Below are positions 24,101 to 33,400 of a stretch of 64,000 nucleotides of DNA, in pieces. A program made the translations under genes and the position numbers. The notes under the pieces were generated by a model. It searched no databases. It was not told the DNA's origin and saw nothing but the letters and a program-made list of their open reading frames with translations. This DNA comes from Branchiostoma belcheri (taxonomy: Eukaryota > Chordata > Leptocardii > Amphioxiformes > Branchiostomatidae): assembly GCF_001625305.1 (NCBI RefSeq), contig NW_017804087.1, positions 2,194,479 to 2,258,478 of the forward strand. The letters are read 5' to 3'. The number at the start of each line of letters is the position of its first letter. The stretch's first letter is position 1.

Positions 24101-27100
24101 TACATGTAATAAATCTCTTGTTACAGGGATCTGAGCTACAACATGCTCACATCAGTTGTGAACGAGCCATTCTCAGATCTGGCAAGACTGAGGAGCCTGT
24201 GAGTAAATCTTTCAGATGATTGTGATGAACTGTGTTCTGCAGATCAGTTTAGTTGTGGAAACAAGCTTCACTTGCAATCAGTCACTCTTCATTTTAGTGT
24301 GGATTTACAGATAATTAATTAGACATTTTGATTCAAGGTATGATATAGCTACCTAAGGCCACACCAATTTAATTTGTTGGTTCTCGGATTCGCCTCTTCA
24401 TTTTTTTCTGATTTGCAAAAAAAAAAAAAAGATTCTGGTTCTGAATCAACTCAAAAATGCTCATATTTTGCCCCCAAGAGTTGTGGAAAGTCCTTTTCTT
24501 CCTAGCTGTTGCAGTGTTTCCATCTATCAATGCAGTGGTTTGATTAAAAGTTCGAAATTCATTGTTTAGATATTAACACAACCTTTTGTGTTGACTTCAT
24601 GGCTCCTATCATAGCATTTGGGGCTATAATAGGATGCCTAAACCTGTTTTTATTTTTTTATTTTTTCGCCCTGTCGCTTCATGTTTTTTCTGACAAAATC
24701 CGAGAACCAACAAATTAAATTGGTGTGGCCTAAGGGGGGAAATCTCTGTGACTACTCTGATATTCAGCAACTTCTGAACCATTGAAAGAATTCTACGCTG
24801 TCACTTAACTTCCCCTATAGGCAATAGTGACTGGCCATCAATAAGGTATACTACATAACATCTGACTACGTGTGTTTCAGAAACCTACGTGGAAACAGGA
24901 TCAAGACAATCGAATCTGGAATTTTCGCTCCACTGATAGACCTGAATGAGCTGTAAGTTTCCATGGTGATATCAGATTATCCAATGCAATACTGGTTTAA
25001 AGTAGTCTCCAAGCAAATCCAATGACTATTATGGCTACCAGTGGTCACTACTTGGGAAATGGATACTGCCTTGTTACTTGCTTGGAGATTACTGGCTTTG
25101 CAGATGCTTTATATTGACTTAAACTGAACGACATCCATCTTAAAGTTTATATATTGTTTAATATCCTTCTCCAGGCAAATACAAGAGAACCAGTTGTCGG
25201 AATATGCTCTGGACCTCTTCAGTGGACTGACAACCGTCACTGTTCTGTGAGTTTTCTACCACATAAACATTCAATCATACAATACTTACGTTATACCCAT
25301 TTACAATCACTACTCTTTGCAGTCATAAATATTGTGATACCTTTTATTACCTTCATGAATTCCAGGCACACAGACAGTTATCAACTCATCTGTATTGCCC
25401 AGAACGAGGCGAACCTGAAGCTACGGACATTCACCCCACCAAAGGATGCTATCGCTTCATGCGAAGACCTCATTGAAAATGCAGTGAGTAAAATAAAGTC
25501 TTAAGGAAGCAAACCTCCCCTCCCACTTAAGTAATAAGATGTAATAAGACAGGATAGTGAAATATTAACTAAAGCATGCATGTTGGTTGGATATTTGTCA
25601 ATGAGTAGGGCTCAATTGTGTCAATCACTGAGCTGGGCATACCTGGGTAAAATGAATAAATCGCCCAACTTTCAACTGCAGCTGTATTCAATAATTTTTC
25701 AACCCAAAATATATCATCCTGAAATATCTCAACACATCTCATAGACCATAATGTCCTTTTCCAGGAGCTGAGGATCGTGCTGTGGGTTTTGGGTTGGTTC
25801 GCCTTCCTGGGGAACATCCTGTTCATCATACGTCGTCTTGTCAAACAGAAAGGCGCCCTGACCAAAATCAAAATCCTAGACCTCATTTTTCTCAACCTGC
25901 ACATTGCAGACGCCATTATGGGTGTCTACTGCATCATCATTGCCTCTGCAGACGAACACTACCGCGGACGGTACATCGAGAACGCGGAGATCTGGAAGCA
26001 AGGGGGACTCTGTCAGTTCGCTGGGTTCATTTTCACCCTTGCTGCTGAAATCCCCTTTATCGCCCTCCCTATAGCTGCTGTTGAGGAAAGCATTTATGCC
26101 TTCTTTGACCTGAAGTTCAGGAAGGAATTTGGGAATAAAGAGAATAAGGAGAAGCCGCCGTTTCCTCAGTGGATATCGCTGAAGAGGGCGGCAGCCATGT
26201 TGGGGGTCTCCTGGTTTGTTCTTGCCTTTCTGGCTATCGTTCCCCTGTTTGGTATCCCCTACTTTGGGAACAAGTTCTATGCAAAGAGCACGGTGTGCCT
26301 CCCGGTGTACATCGCTGGTGACTTGCCCGTTGGGTTCGGGTATACCGCCTTCCTCTTCATCATTTTCAACTTCTGTGCGAGCATGGCGCTCATCGCCTGC
26401 TATGTCTTCATGTTCGCAGTGGACACCCAGAGGGAGGTAGAGTATGATGACGAGGGGGAGGCTATAGAGGAGATGGCCTTCAGCCATCGGTTGTTTGCCG
26501 TGTCGTTCACTAACCTGTCCTGCTGGCTGCCCGTGGTGCTGTTCGGGATGGCGGGGTGGCACGGCAGCCCAGTGTCGGTTGACCTGACGCCCTGGGCTGC
26601 CCTGATCATGATCCCTATCAATGCTGCCGTCAATCCGCTGATCTACATGATCTTTCCTGACAAGAAGAGGGACCTGGGAGCTGACAAGGGGAAAGACGGG
26701 AAGCCAGGAGCCAAGCCGGGACAGGGTGGGGCCAAGCCAGGACAGGGTGGGGCCAAAGCGGTCCAGGGCGGGGCCAAGGCAGGGCAGGGTGGGGCAAAGG
26801 CTGGACAGGGTGGGGCCAAACCTGGCCCGGGTGGAGCCAAGCCGGGCCAGGGTGGGGGCAAACCCGGTCAGAGTGGGGCCAAAGCGGGGCAGGGTAGGGC
26901 CATGGCAGGGGCCAGTGAGGTCGAGAGTGCTGTTAAAGCTAAAGGCGGTCAGGCTCAGGCTAGGGGGAAGGGCAAAGTTGCAGGTGCAGCCAAGGATGAT
27001 ATTGGTAGTGCAGGTGACGCCGAACCCAGCGCAAAGGGCCAAGCTGGCGGCAAAGTAGTCCCTGAAGAAGCCAAGATTGTGGCCAAGGAAGGAGATGGAG

Positions 27101-27624
27101 GCTCTCCAGATGTCGCTAAAGCTAGCAGTGGCAATGCGCAAGTTGGAGGTCCTGATGCAAGTGCTGGCGAGACGGTTGATGAGGGAGTTGCGGCAGGGGA
27201 AGGCGGCGGCACTAAGGTTTCTCTCAAAGTCGAAGTGCACCGCAGTGACGAGAAGGGTGACACCACCAGTGACGACAGCGGGGTGAGTGGGTCTAAGAGC
27301 GAAGGCACGGAGGGGAGTCACGAAGATGCCGGCACTGCTGAAGGATCCCCGGATCAGGCCAAAGAGACCTCAGCACATGACGTGGATGCTGGCGACACGC
27401 CCACTCAAGGTGGCAAAGGGAATGCCAAAGATGATGCGAAAGCCAGGGAAGGATCCCATGATGAGGGCAAGGCTGGTCCTGTACGGGATGGAGGCGTGGA
27501 TGCAGGAGATGCTACCGCTCAGGATGGCGGAGGGGGTTCGAAGGATGGTGCTAAAGTGGGTGAAGCAGACCACAAAGTAGAGACTGATGGCAACAATGCA
27601 GATGGCAAGGCTGAGGCTGACTAA
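3200..27624 (+). CDS. Mosaic LDLa/discoidin/lectin/CUB/LRR 7TM receptor (LGR-like GPCR)
   Basis: Cell-surface receptor assembled by eye from 39 coding exons: 3200-3299, 4201-4320, 4679-4810, 7284-7400, 7756-7912, 8369-8519, 8956-9100, 9636-9797, 10317-10411, 10716-10836, 11086-11142, 11507-11650, 12104-12212, 12399-12465, 13065-13229, 13802-13913, 14156-14298, 14762-14843, 15070-15142, 15490-15659, 16176-16357, 16706-16858, 17383-17536, 17868-17930, 18132-18257, 18798-18926, 19265-19393, 19788-19898, 20373-20537, 21695-21817, 22193-22309, 23111-23216, 23599-23694, 23835-23906, 24127-24198, 24881-24952, 25175-25246, 25366-25483, 25765-27624. Every junction is GT/AG, phases match throughout, and the total of 6342 nt encodes 2113 residues. 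The first ATG opens a signal peptide (res 1-24; LLTLLLIVVLATG). The 7TM part is rhodopsin-like, LGR/relaxin-receptor type. The combination of LDLa, LRR and 7TM is known from RXFP receptors and snail GRL101. The inserted discoidin, lectin and CUB modules are the novelty. Exact exon edges and alternative splicing need cDNA. Confidence 0.88.
4462..4545 (+). repeat. 21-bp tandem repeat, 4 copies
   Basis: Four near-identical units beginning ACATTT(C/A)AAGATTTTT at 4462, 4483, 4504 and 4525, inside intron 2 of the receptor gene. Confidence 0.8.
4811..7283. other. Receptor intron 3 with GC-richer, promoter-like patches
   Basis: The intron is 2.47 kb. Open frames in it (4823-5200, 5747-6088, 6716-6946 and their antisense partners) match no domain and lack exon-like borders. 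It holds G-rich tracts near 6115, 6310 and 6590 and CpG-rich segments around 4880-5000 and 6750-6870. The function is unknown. Confidence 0.4.
7516..7705 (-). mobile_element. tRNA-derived SINE copy
   Basis: On the minus strand the segment has a tRNA-like head: an A-box-like TAGTCTAGTGGTTAGTGTG and a B-box-like GGTTCGGTTCC about 30 bases later. The rest has no tRNA fold or gene-like end. It lies in receptor intron 4. Confidence 0.6.
7995..8095. mobile_element. Fragment of SINE body
   Basis: The string TGTAGGATTTTGAAACACTC and the following ~60 bases resemble the body of the SINE at 38216-38495 (ACTGTAAGGTTTTGAACCAC ... CCCCTACTCTTTT). The tRNA-like head is absent here. Confidence 0.45.
8831..8905. 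repeat. Pyrimidine-rich TTCTTTTTGCTCC repeat
   Basis: Alternating CTTCTTTTTG and CTCCTTTTTG units in intron 6 of the receptor, about 50 bases before the acceptor of exon 7. It may act as an extended polypyrimidine tract. Confidence 0.7.
9106..9132. repeat. (AAAC)n microsatellite
   Basis: About six ACAA/AAAC tetranucleotides immediately after the splice donor of exon 7 of the receptor. Confidence 0.8.
9636..11142 (+). other. Receptor exons 8-11: C-type lectin-like domain 1
   Basis: Exons 9636-9797, 10317-10411, 10716-10836 and 11086-11142 (res 308-452) form a full CTLD: CGEGWGLYRGQCYKR, then AETYCQALQGHLVSVHT, GWLGLRL, IRWRDG.P and the end YWILRDC..PFICKR. No EPN or QPD motif is seen and WND is replaced by WILRDC, so classical calcium-dependent sugar binding is doubtful. 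Internal phases are 1-1-0-1-1. Confidence 0.85.
10523..10678 (-). mobile_element. tRNA-derived SINE copy
   Basis: On the minus strand, GGGTTCAAACCC (B box) follows a degenerate A box (CTTGTGGCATAATAGTTGG). The shared body (AAGGGCACAA, CTACCTGAATGAAGTGAG in + orientation) matches the SINE at 38216-38495. It lies in intron 9 of the receptor, 38 bases upstream of exon 10. Confidence 0.65.
11507..11650 (+). other. Receptor exon 12: unrecognised 48-residue module
   Basis: A phase 1-1 exon between lectin domain 1 and the CUB domain (res 453-500). It is Pro/Tyr-rich with one NET sequon and no cysteines. No known domain is recognised; it may be a spacer. Confidence 0.7.
12104..13913 (+). other. Receptor exons 13-16: CUB domain
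   Basis: Exons 12104-12212, 12399-12465, 13065-13229 and 13802-13913 (res 501-651). The CUB opening CGVIRSPGYPLS joins across an intron to FPADSICTVQINGP. Then come the IVLQVLDIDI strand, a cysteine-bearing loop and the closing strand YLAVYNITFYK. Phases are 1-2-0-0-1. CUB domains mediate protein contacts, often calcium dependent. Confidence 0.8.
12766..12777. repeat. Poly-C tract
   Basis: Homopolymer run of C in receptor intron 14; length is likely variable and prone to sequencing error. Confidence 0.7.
13941..14062 (+). mobile_element. tRNA-derived SINE copy
   Basis: TGTGGCACAATGGTTAGGTG (A-box-like) then GGGTTCAAATCC (B box), followed by CCTTGGGAAAGATACTTTAC, the plus-orientation equivalent of the family body. 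It lies in receptor intron 16. Confidence 0.6.
14156..15659 (+). other. Receptor exons 17-20: C-type lectin-like domain 2
   Basis: Exons 14156-14298, 14762-14843, 15070-15142 and 15490-15659 (res 652-807): CEYDLYEDRCYGIF, then WTRAKLECEAKNGTLASM, TWSDGHPL, TQPSG, and SQWHDTLC ... YVCE. The QPSG and WHD strings are near the QPD and WND sugar-site motifs, so ligand binding is more plausible than in lectin domain 1. Internal phases are 1-0-1-2-1, unlike lectin domain 1. Confidence 0.83.
16176..17536 (+). other. Receptor exons 21-23: discoidin (F5/8 type C) domain 2
   Basis: Exons 16176-16357, 16706-16858 and 17383-17536 (res 808-970): LGMQDYAIEDHQVVSSW, the central PWLQVDLPRLTLISGILTQG strand across an intron junction, and the end RFDLLGY. 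Internal phases are 1-0-0-1, unlike discoidin domain 1, so the two were probably not made by local duplication. Exon 24 (17868-17930) adds a 21-residue linker. Confidence 0.85.
16432..16622. mobile_element. Degenerate foldback (MITE-like) element
   Basis: The start (AGTAGCCTCTTCCAGGCTTC) and end (CAGCTGTATCTGAAGACTTA) are diverged inverted repeats. The interior (GTCCACTAAAGGAGTACA) matches the better preserved copy at 47571-47789. Confidence 0.6.
18132..22309 (+). other. Receptor exons 25-31: seven LDLa modules
   Basis: Single-exon phase 1-1 modules at 18132-18257, 18798-18926, 19265-19393, 19788-19898, 20373-20537, 21695-21817 and 22193-22309 (res 992-1291). Most keep an acidic calcium-cage end, for example CEDNSDELQC, CIHGEDELNC and CAQGDDESFC. 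The fifth of this block (20373-20537) is longer and lacks the SDE-type end (CRDATHLEGC), so it is probably a degenerate module. The single LDLa of RXFP1/2 acts in receptor activation; an array of seven next to the LRRs resembles GRL101. Confidence 0.87.
20819..21508. mobile_element. Putative non-autonomous element with 14-bp terminal inverted repeats
   Basis: Left end ATGGGTTCACCACA and right end TGTGGTGAACCCAT are inverted copies about 690 bases apart. The right end also forms a 12-bp hairpin with a TTC loop, and a GGA/GAA-rich tract lies at 21420-21450. It sits in receptor intron 29 and carries no open frame with a recognisable transposase. Confidence 0.5.
22404..22736. mobile_element. MITE with 39-bp terminal inverted repeats
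   Basis: 22404-22442 and 22698-22736 are inverted repeats with one mismatch (ends AATGGACCTAT ... ATAGGTCCATT). The 333-bp element is non-coding and lies in receptor intron 31. No clear target-site duplication is visible. Confidence 0.7.
24357..24730. mobile_element. MITE with TAA target-site duplication (Harbinger-like)
   Basis: Perfect inverted repeats of over 30 bp, beginning GGCCACACCAATTTAATTTG on the left and mirrored at 24697-24730. TAA flanks both sides (24354-24356 and 24731-24733), which fits the TWA target preference of PIF/Harbinger elements. The interior is AT-rich and non-coding. It lies in receptor intron 35. Confidence 0.75.
25006..25096. mobile_element. Short foldback element (TCTCCAAGCA family)
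   Basis: GTCTCCAAGCAAATCC near the left and TTGCTTGGAGATTA at the right form inverted ends about 85 bases apart. Related ends occur at 37140-37225, 57264-57350 and 60234-60302, and left-end-type copies at 53085 and 59015. Confidence 0.5.
25765..27624 (+). other. Receptor exon 39: 7TM region and 320-residue repetitive tail
   Basis: Residues 1495-~1790 form seven hydrophobic spans. TM1 has GN (FAFLGNILFIIRR), TM2 LNLHIAD, TM6 CWLP and TM7 NPLIY, all class A marks, and the TM2-TM3 segment (MGVYCIIIASAD..YRGRYI) is LGR/relaxin-receptor-like. At the TM3 end, where (D/E)RY is expected, the sequence reads VEESIYAFF. After TM7 a Gly/Ala/Lys/Asp-rich tail runs to the stop. It starts with about nine 7-residue GGAKPGQ-type repeats (26701-26900) and then becomes acidic and Ser/Thr-containing. 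The whole 7TM region is in one exon. Confidence 0.85.
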
Positions 27625-28208
27625 ATAGGCAGTAGCACTGAAGCTGCTAAGAGGGGAGAGGATCTGGTTGGTTGCAAAGATGATCATGACAGAACAAAGA
27701 GCACTGGAACAGGGCAAAGATGACAATAACACTCATAAAACAGCCCCACATATAACTTATAACGATATAAGGGTAGCGATATACAACTTAGGATAAGTTG
27801 GTTTAGGAAAAGATAGAAATTTAATTTACGCGGACCATTCATTTACCGGGTTTTAAACTTTTAAGCTGACCGCGACTTCACTGCAAGAGTGAGTAATTTG
27901 TCATGATATTCATTTAAATCATTTAGTGAATTTTATGAGATCTGTATTCACCTGATTTTCATTTATTTCATTGTACTGTAAAATTATTAAAACATTAAGG
28001 AAGACGACTAAAACGGTCAATGTTTAAAGTTAATGATAAAGATATTTGATAATCGAACTACAAGCTGGTTCTAGTAACGTACAATGGTACGAAATTGATA
28101 AACATAATCTAAACGGCTGTTTATGATAGGCTTCTGACTCAAATGCTGTCAAATATTCAAGATTTTTAAACATTAATAAGCATGAATGCCTTTCCACTTT
28201 GTGTTGTC
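27625..28208 (+). other. 3' UTR of the receptor and convergent intergenic gap
   Basis: There are no coding exons. ATTAAA at 27986-27991 is the best candidate polyadenylation signal for the receptor. The next gene converges from the right. Confidence 0.4.
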
Positions 28209-28214
28209 TTTATT
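28209..28214 (-). terminator. Polyadenylation signal of oxidase A
   Basis: AATAAA on the minus strand, about 250 bases after the stop codon of multicopper oxidase A. Confidence 0.5.
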
Positions 28215-28460
28215 TTCAGTTTTCTTTCCGTCAGTTCAATCTAGTGCAGTTCCTACCACCATAAACCAAACATTACTAGAACGTAGACCATACTCAGAGA
28301 ATTAGCAAAACCAAAGTGTGCAAAACAACAATTACAGTAGCATTCAAGTACAATGCGTAGGTTTATATCTCAGTACAAAAAGACTATAGCTCCACAGGCA
28401 AAGTATGATTGTGTTGGAAAGACAAGCAAAAATTGTCTCCAGGAAATATTTGCGTGTCTA

Positions 28461-30366
28461 TTAGAAATGGTTGAGACATGCCACCATCAGCATCCAGAGA
28501 GCCGTCAGCCATCTGTAAGCAAAAATACAGGCGTTACAAAACATGTACAGATGTCACGTATGCACAGTAGCAATACATTTTACAATTATATTTTTGGTAA
28601 CAATTCGGTTCAACATTGAATATTTTGAAGTCCTAAACATCAGTCAAGCGCATATAGTGAAGATGCTATCATCACATTAGCAGTTTGTAGGGAAGCTTAA
28701 ATCAGCTTCAGGTCGCTTTACATTGAGGTCATAAGGGAAGAGGTAACGGTCATCCAAATGTATCCAAAAGATAAGAGAACAACATTTTAAGTCCTAACAC
28801 ATCTTTACATATACACCGTACAAAGGTACAGAAAAATACAAATATGTATATTAACAAGTGTTGTATAGACTTACGTATTGACGCCTGCATGTTTGTTCCC
28901 GTCGCTAGTGTTCTGCAGGATATCGGGGTACACGTCTGTAGCCCGGCAGGTTCCAGGGTTGTATCCCCCCGAAGATTCCCAGGGGCTGGGCGTGGCCTGG
29001 CCGGGCGGTGTGGCGTACGTCACCATCATCATCCCCTGGTCCTCGTGGTTCAGGATGTGGCAGTGCAGGACGTACGGACCGATGTAGCTGCAGGGAGTAC
29101 AGTTCAGTGTCTCAGGTCTTCTTCAAAGTCGCGGCCTACTTTTTAAAAAGTTTTTCCAGATTACTTTTCAGATTGGCAGGTTGGTCTCCTAAGCGGCGGT
29201 GCGTACTTTGATCTATCTACTGTAATCAGGAATTTATGGACACCTTTTACGGTTTTTTTTCTATCAAGTTTGGGACCTGTCCATTACTGTTTCCTCTGCA
29301 GGCAGGCGCGGCATTGCGAAAAGAACTTGGTGGAATGAATCGCAAGGGTCTGTAACGGCAGTCTTTCAGTGCGAAGTAGGCCTTGATACTATGTCAATTG
29401 CCCCGGTCGTTTTCTGCCCAAAAGACCTTATTTTATTAGATTTCATGTATAAACTGAGCGGCAAAGCCAAATGATTTTTTCATATTTCCAAACAATCAGC
29501 AAAACGATCATTACTTTTTCTTGGTCACTTCTTATTTTATGATATTGCTCATTGACTTATAAACTAGCCAGATACATGAAAAGCAAGCCACTGATTCATG
29601 TCTCTATCATCAAAGAAGAAGATTATCAGAAAAAAAGTGCTGATAGTGTTTTAAAACTTACTCGGCCGCTTTGAAGCGGACGGTGACGCTGCCCAATGGG
29701 GGGATCAGAAGCACATCTCGGTACTCTCCAAGTCTCGCGTAACCCGCGAGATTTCGATCGTTGGTGTCATGGCCGACGAAAGTCGTATCCACGGTGACGG
29801 GGAGAGCGGGGAGGGAGCTCGGGTCGAACAATCTGTGCTGTTGGTCGCACAGATTGCCCTGGGTAATATACAGAAGACCAACATCATCGTCCATTTTGAT
29901 GCTGTAGATTTGATGCTTAGTGAACAAAAATATACTACCTATCATGCGTAAATGTCGGAAAATAGTAAGTGCAATACAAGTGTAAGCCTCTTGTACAATA
30001 TATGTGCTATGTGTCAGAATGGTAGAAACAAGAAGTATGGTAGTCAGAATGGAAAACACAACAATGTTTACTGTCTTCTGCAAAACGTAGTATCTGTGAT
30101 GCCAGAACGGACAATTAGACTAAGGGACATTTGAGATGAGATGAATATACGTACATTTAAGTCATAATATGCAAATCCTTCTACACCAGTGGTTCCGTCA
30201 GCTGTAAAGGATAGACAGGTGTTGTCATGACACTTTTGTTATCAAAGGCAATGCTCTGATGGCACGCCAACCGTTTACTTGGGCGGGGGACGGCCACGAT
30301 TTGAAGATCTTCGTTACATTTGATATGTCCATGGTTCATTGGTTGATTGCTGAAAATAGTTAGTAA

Positions 30367-30416
<50 letters not shown>

Positions 30417-33400
30417 ATAGCAGTTACTGTAGGCAATCGTATGCCTGACAGTGCTATGAGTTAATACACTATCTACATACAGTAGTGAACTTATCGTTTG
30501 TTTTTACGTTTTAAATGTATCAGTTCCGAAGCAACTCTCGGTTTTGCTCCTTTTCCCTGCGTTGTAGCCATATTATGAGTTCTTGCCTCTAATGTGTTCT
30601 TTTTTTACTGTGTTTCCCATGCTCAGATCAAAGAATTTTACGTCAAGTTTTACCACAGAAATTATTTCCTTGTGGTAACATTGTAAGAACAACAGCTAGT
30701 GTCTAACCTCCAACTACCGAGCCACCGCCACCACCACCCAATATAGTGACAGGCCCGTTGTACGGGTTGTAAGAGATGACCTGGAAATGGTTGACGTGCA
30801 TGTGGAGAGGGTGTCCATCTTCCTCATTAGTGTTGACAAATACCCATTGCTGAGAACAACAGATTGAGTTTCAGGTTAACAACAAATATACTTACGAGCG
30901 TATGCCGTTGAAAACGATGAAGTAGGTGCAACTCATAGATTGTTGCACTGGCTCTGTTTTCTATTTTTTGTCTCAATGGGATAGAGTACAATCTAAGAGG
31001 TGTCGGCTACAAGATGCATCGTATATCCCTAACCCTTTTCTGGTGGTAGCCAAAATCACCATGTGCCAGTATTAGTATTTTAGATGGTAATATCCATATA
31101 CTACTACTACTCTCAGTAGGTACACTATGACTTAACTGGCGTAAACAACAGCATGGCTCAGTTAAGACATAACAGCTTTGATCGATTGATATAAATAGTA
31201 TTCTTTGCATTACATGTAGAGGGAAGAAGACTGAAATGCTTGATACACTCATGTATTGCCCTACCTGGACGGTGTCCACCTCGAAGTTGTATCGGTAGTA
31301 GGTGATGTTTGTGAACTGCTCGCGGTTGAGGAACGGGTCCGGCCCGACCTCCACCACGTACCTGCCGCCGATGGCCGAGTCTTCCACGGTCCGCAGATCC
31401 TCCAGGTGGGAGGGTTTCGTCGGCGTTGTCGTCGGGAAGTTCATGGACACTGAAGCGCCTTCGGGTGGTAAACAAGGCGTTAGAAACTAGAGAAGTAACA
31501 TTTGCAAAGCAAATGCATAGTGTTTACCATTGGACACGGTCTGCTCTGTTAATTCTTACTCAAACACATTCAGATACATGTACTACTAGTACATGGAGCA
31601 GAGCAGATCATGAAATTGCAACATTATGTAACCCCACACCAGTCACCATGGTGACAGACGTCAACAAATCATGTCATTGGTCAGGTCATATGTCACTGTT
31701 TGGAGAAGAAGAAGAGGAAGAAACTGAGCAAAAACAATATGTTTTCCTTCGGTAAACATAAATATGCGATATGCCTTTATCATATTGGAGATAAGCCTAC
31801 ACAAACGCCCTTCTTTATCACGAAAGTTAATCTGTGTTGGTAGTTACATGTTTAAAGTTAACACTTTGTTTCCACCAGTCACTCTGTTTTTCTTCAATAG
31901 ACTTTTTCAGTCTAAGAAGACCAGAGTGACTGATCGAAAGCTCTAGGTGGGAACATTCGTGTTGGGACACAAGTTTTACTTTTGTTTATCCCATTTCTTT
32001 TATGTCAAACGTTTCATTTTAGTACTGTTTGCCCTGTTAGGAAATAGAATATGCTTGATGATGTCTAGATTTATGGAAAGCGTATTCCCATCAGTTTCCT
32101 GTAGAATAGAATAGAATGATTCGCTAATTATATAAAAATTCACTGTTTTATTACTTAAAGCAAAGCTTAATGCCGGTTACATACCCGCTACTTGAATGGT
32201 GGCAAGGACTCCTCCGTAGATAACTGTGTCCGCGATAGATGGCCCGTGGGCGGTATCTTCCCCTGAGCGTATCTGGTGACAGAATGACCGATAACGATTT
32301 GTACTTAAGTTCTTTAGCGTTCTGTAACGGGGTTACATTCTATAGCCCATTGGACTGTCTCCTATGCATGTGGTTTAGCATACGCCCTCCATTTTTGCAA
32401 ATCATTTCGGGAGAAGTGAGAGGCAGTGGAAAGAGAGGGATTGGCTCTACCGTCCAATACCGTGCGCTAGACACAGTTGATTAACAACCCACTGCACCTA
32501 CTGCCTGTGAAACGTTACGGGACTACTTTTTTCATATCTATTACCTCGTAGGTTCCCGCAGTCGCACATCTGACGGCGGCGTCACACCGTCCTCCAGTCG
32601 GGATGAAGATGAAGTCCTGTGAGTAGGGCGTGTCCACATACACACCGTCATACGCCAGGATGGTGATCTCACAGCCTGGACAGGTAGGGAAATTATTATA
32701 ATGTTTACCTTCACATGGCCTAGGCTAACAAACTACTGCTCTGGTTGTCCTTACAAACACGTTTATATACATAGTCTCATAGAGACCGGCCCTTCCAACT
32801 CTGTCCTGCTACTTGCTACACAATGTAACCCAACACCACAGGGTCTTTGCTGAAGAGCAGGGTAAAGAGTGATTGACATGATCTAAATGTTTCAAAGCTG
32901 CTATGGTCTCCGATCCCCCCAAAGATGGCCCCAATGTCCCCAACAAACAAAAATAGGATACTACACATGAAATTAATCTGCCGCATCTTGAACTTGTCTA
33001 TTTACAATTTTTCAAACACTGTCACAGTGGCATTGTGGTTCCTGCGTGCTTCATTGTATGACTACATGCGGTGGCATTTCATGGTAGCTTCATAGTTGAT
33101 GCACACTTACCTGTAATGGTAATAAGCAGCATGTCCGCGGGACCGGCGTTCACCATACGGAACCGCCTGATCTCGCCTGGCTGCATGGTGATGGTTGGGC
33201 GGACCTGTCCTGTACATGGGAATGGAGGAAATGTGGTCATTGTTCATACATGTAGGCAGTGCGCATAGTTCAGTGGTTAGTGAGTCTGCCTCACTGCCTC
33301 TACACTTAGAGGATGGGAGTTTGAATCCCTGCTGTTGTCGCTCACCCGACATGTACGCTACTGGAAAGGGTCACAGTCCTTAGTACGGGACGTTAAGCTA

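Larger units (their letters stand above)
23111..25483 (+). other. Receptor exons 32-38: LRR ectodomain
   Basis: Exon 32 (23111-23216) is an LRRNT cap (CPEGCKCYGLVFLC). Exons 33-37 are leucine-rich repeats joined in phase 2; four of them (23835, 24127, 24881, 25175) are exactly 72 nt, one 24-residue repeat each, as in LGR genes. Consensus strings include LDLSYNMLTSV and LNLRGNRIKTIESGIF. Exon 38 (25366-25483) is the C-terminal cap/hinge with two cysteines leading into TM1. Confidence 0.87.

Noticed and set aside
25876-27321. 481-residue antisense open frame opposite the receptor last exon
   Set aside because: It is a shadow of the GC-rich coding exon. It shows no domain, and the + strand has a clear 7TM and in-frame splice acceptor.
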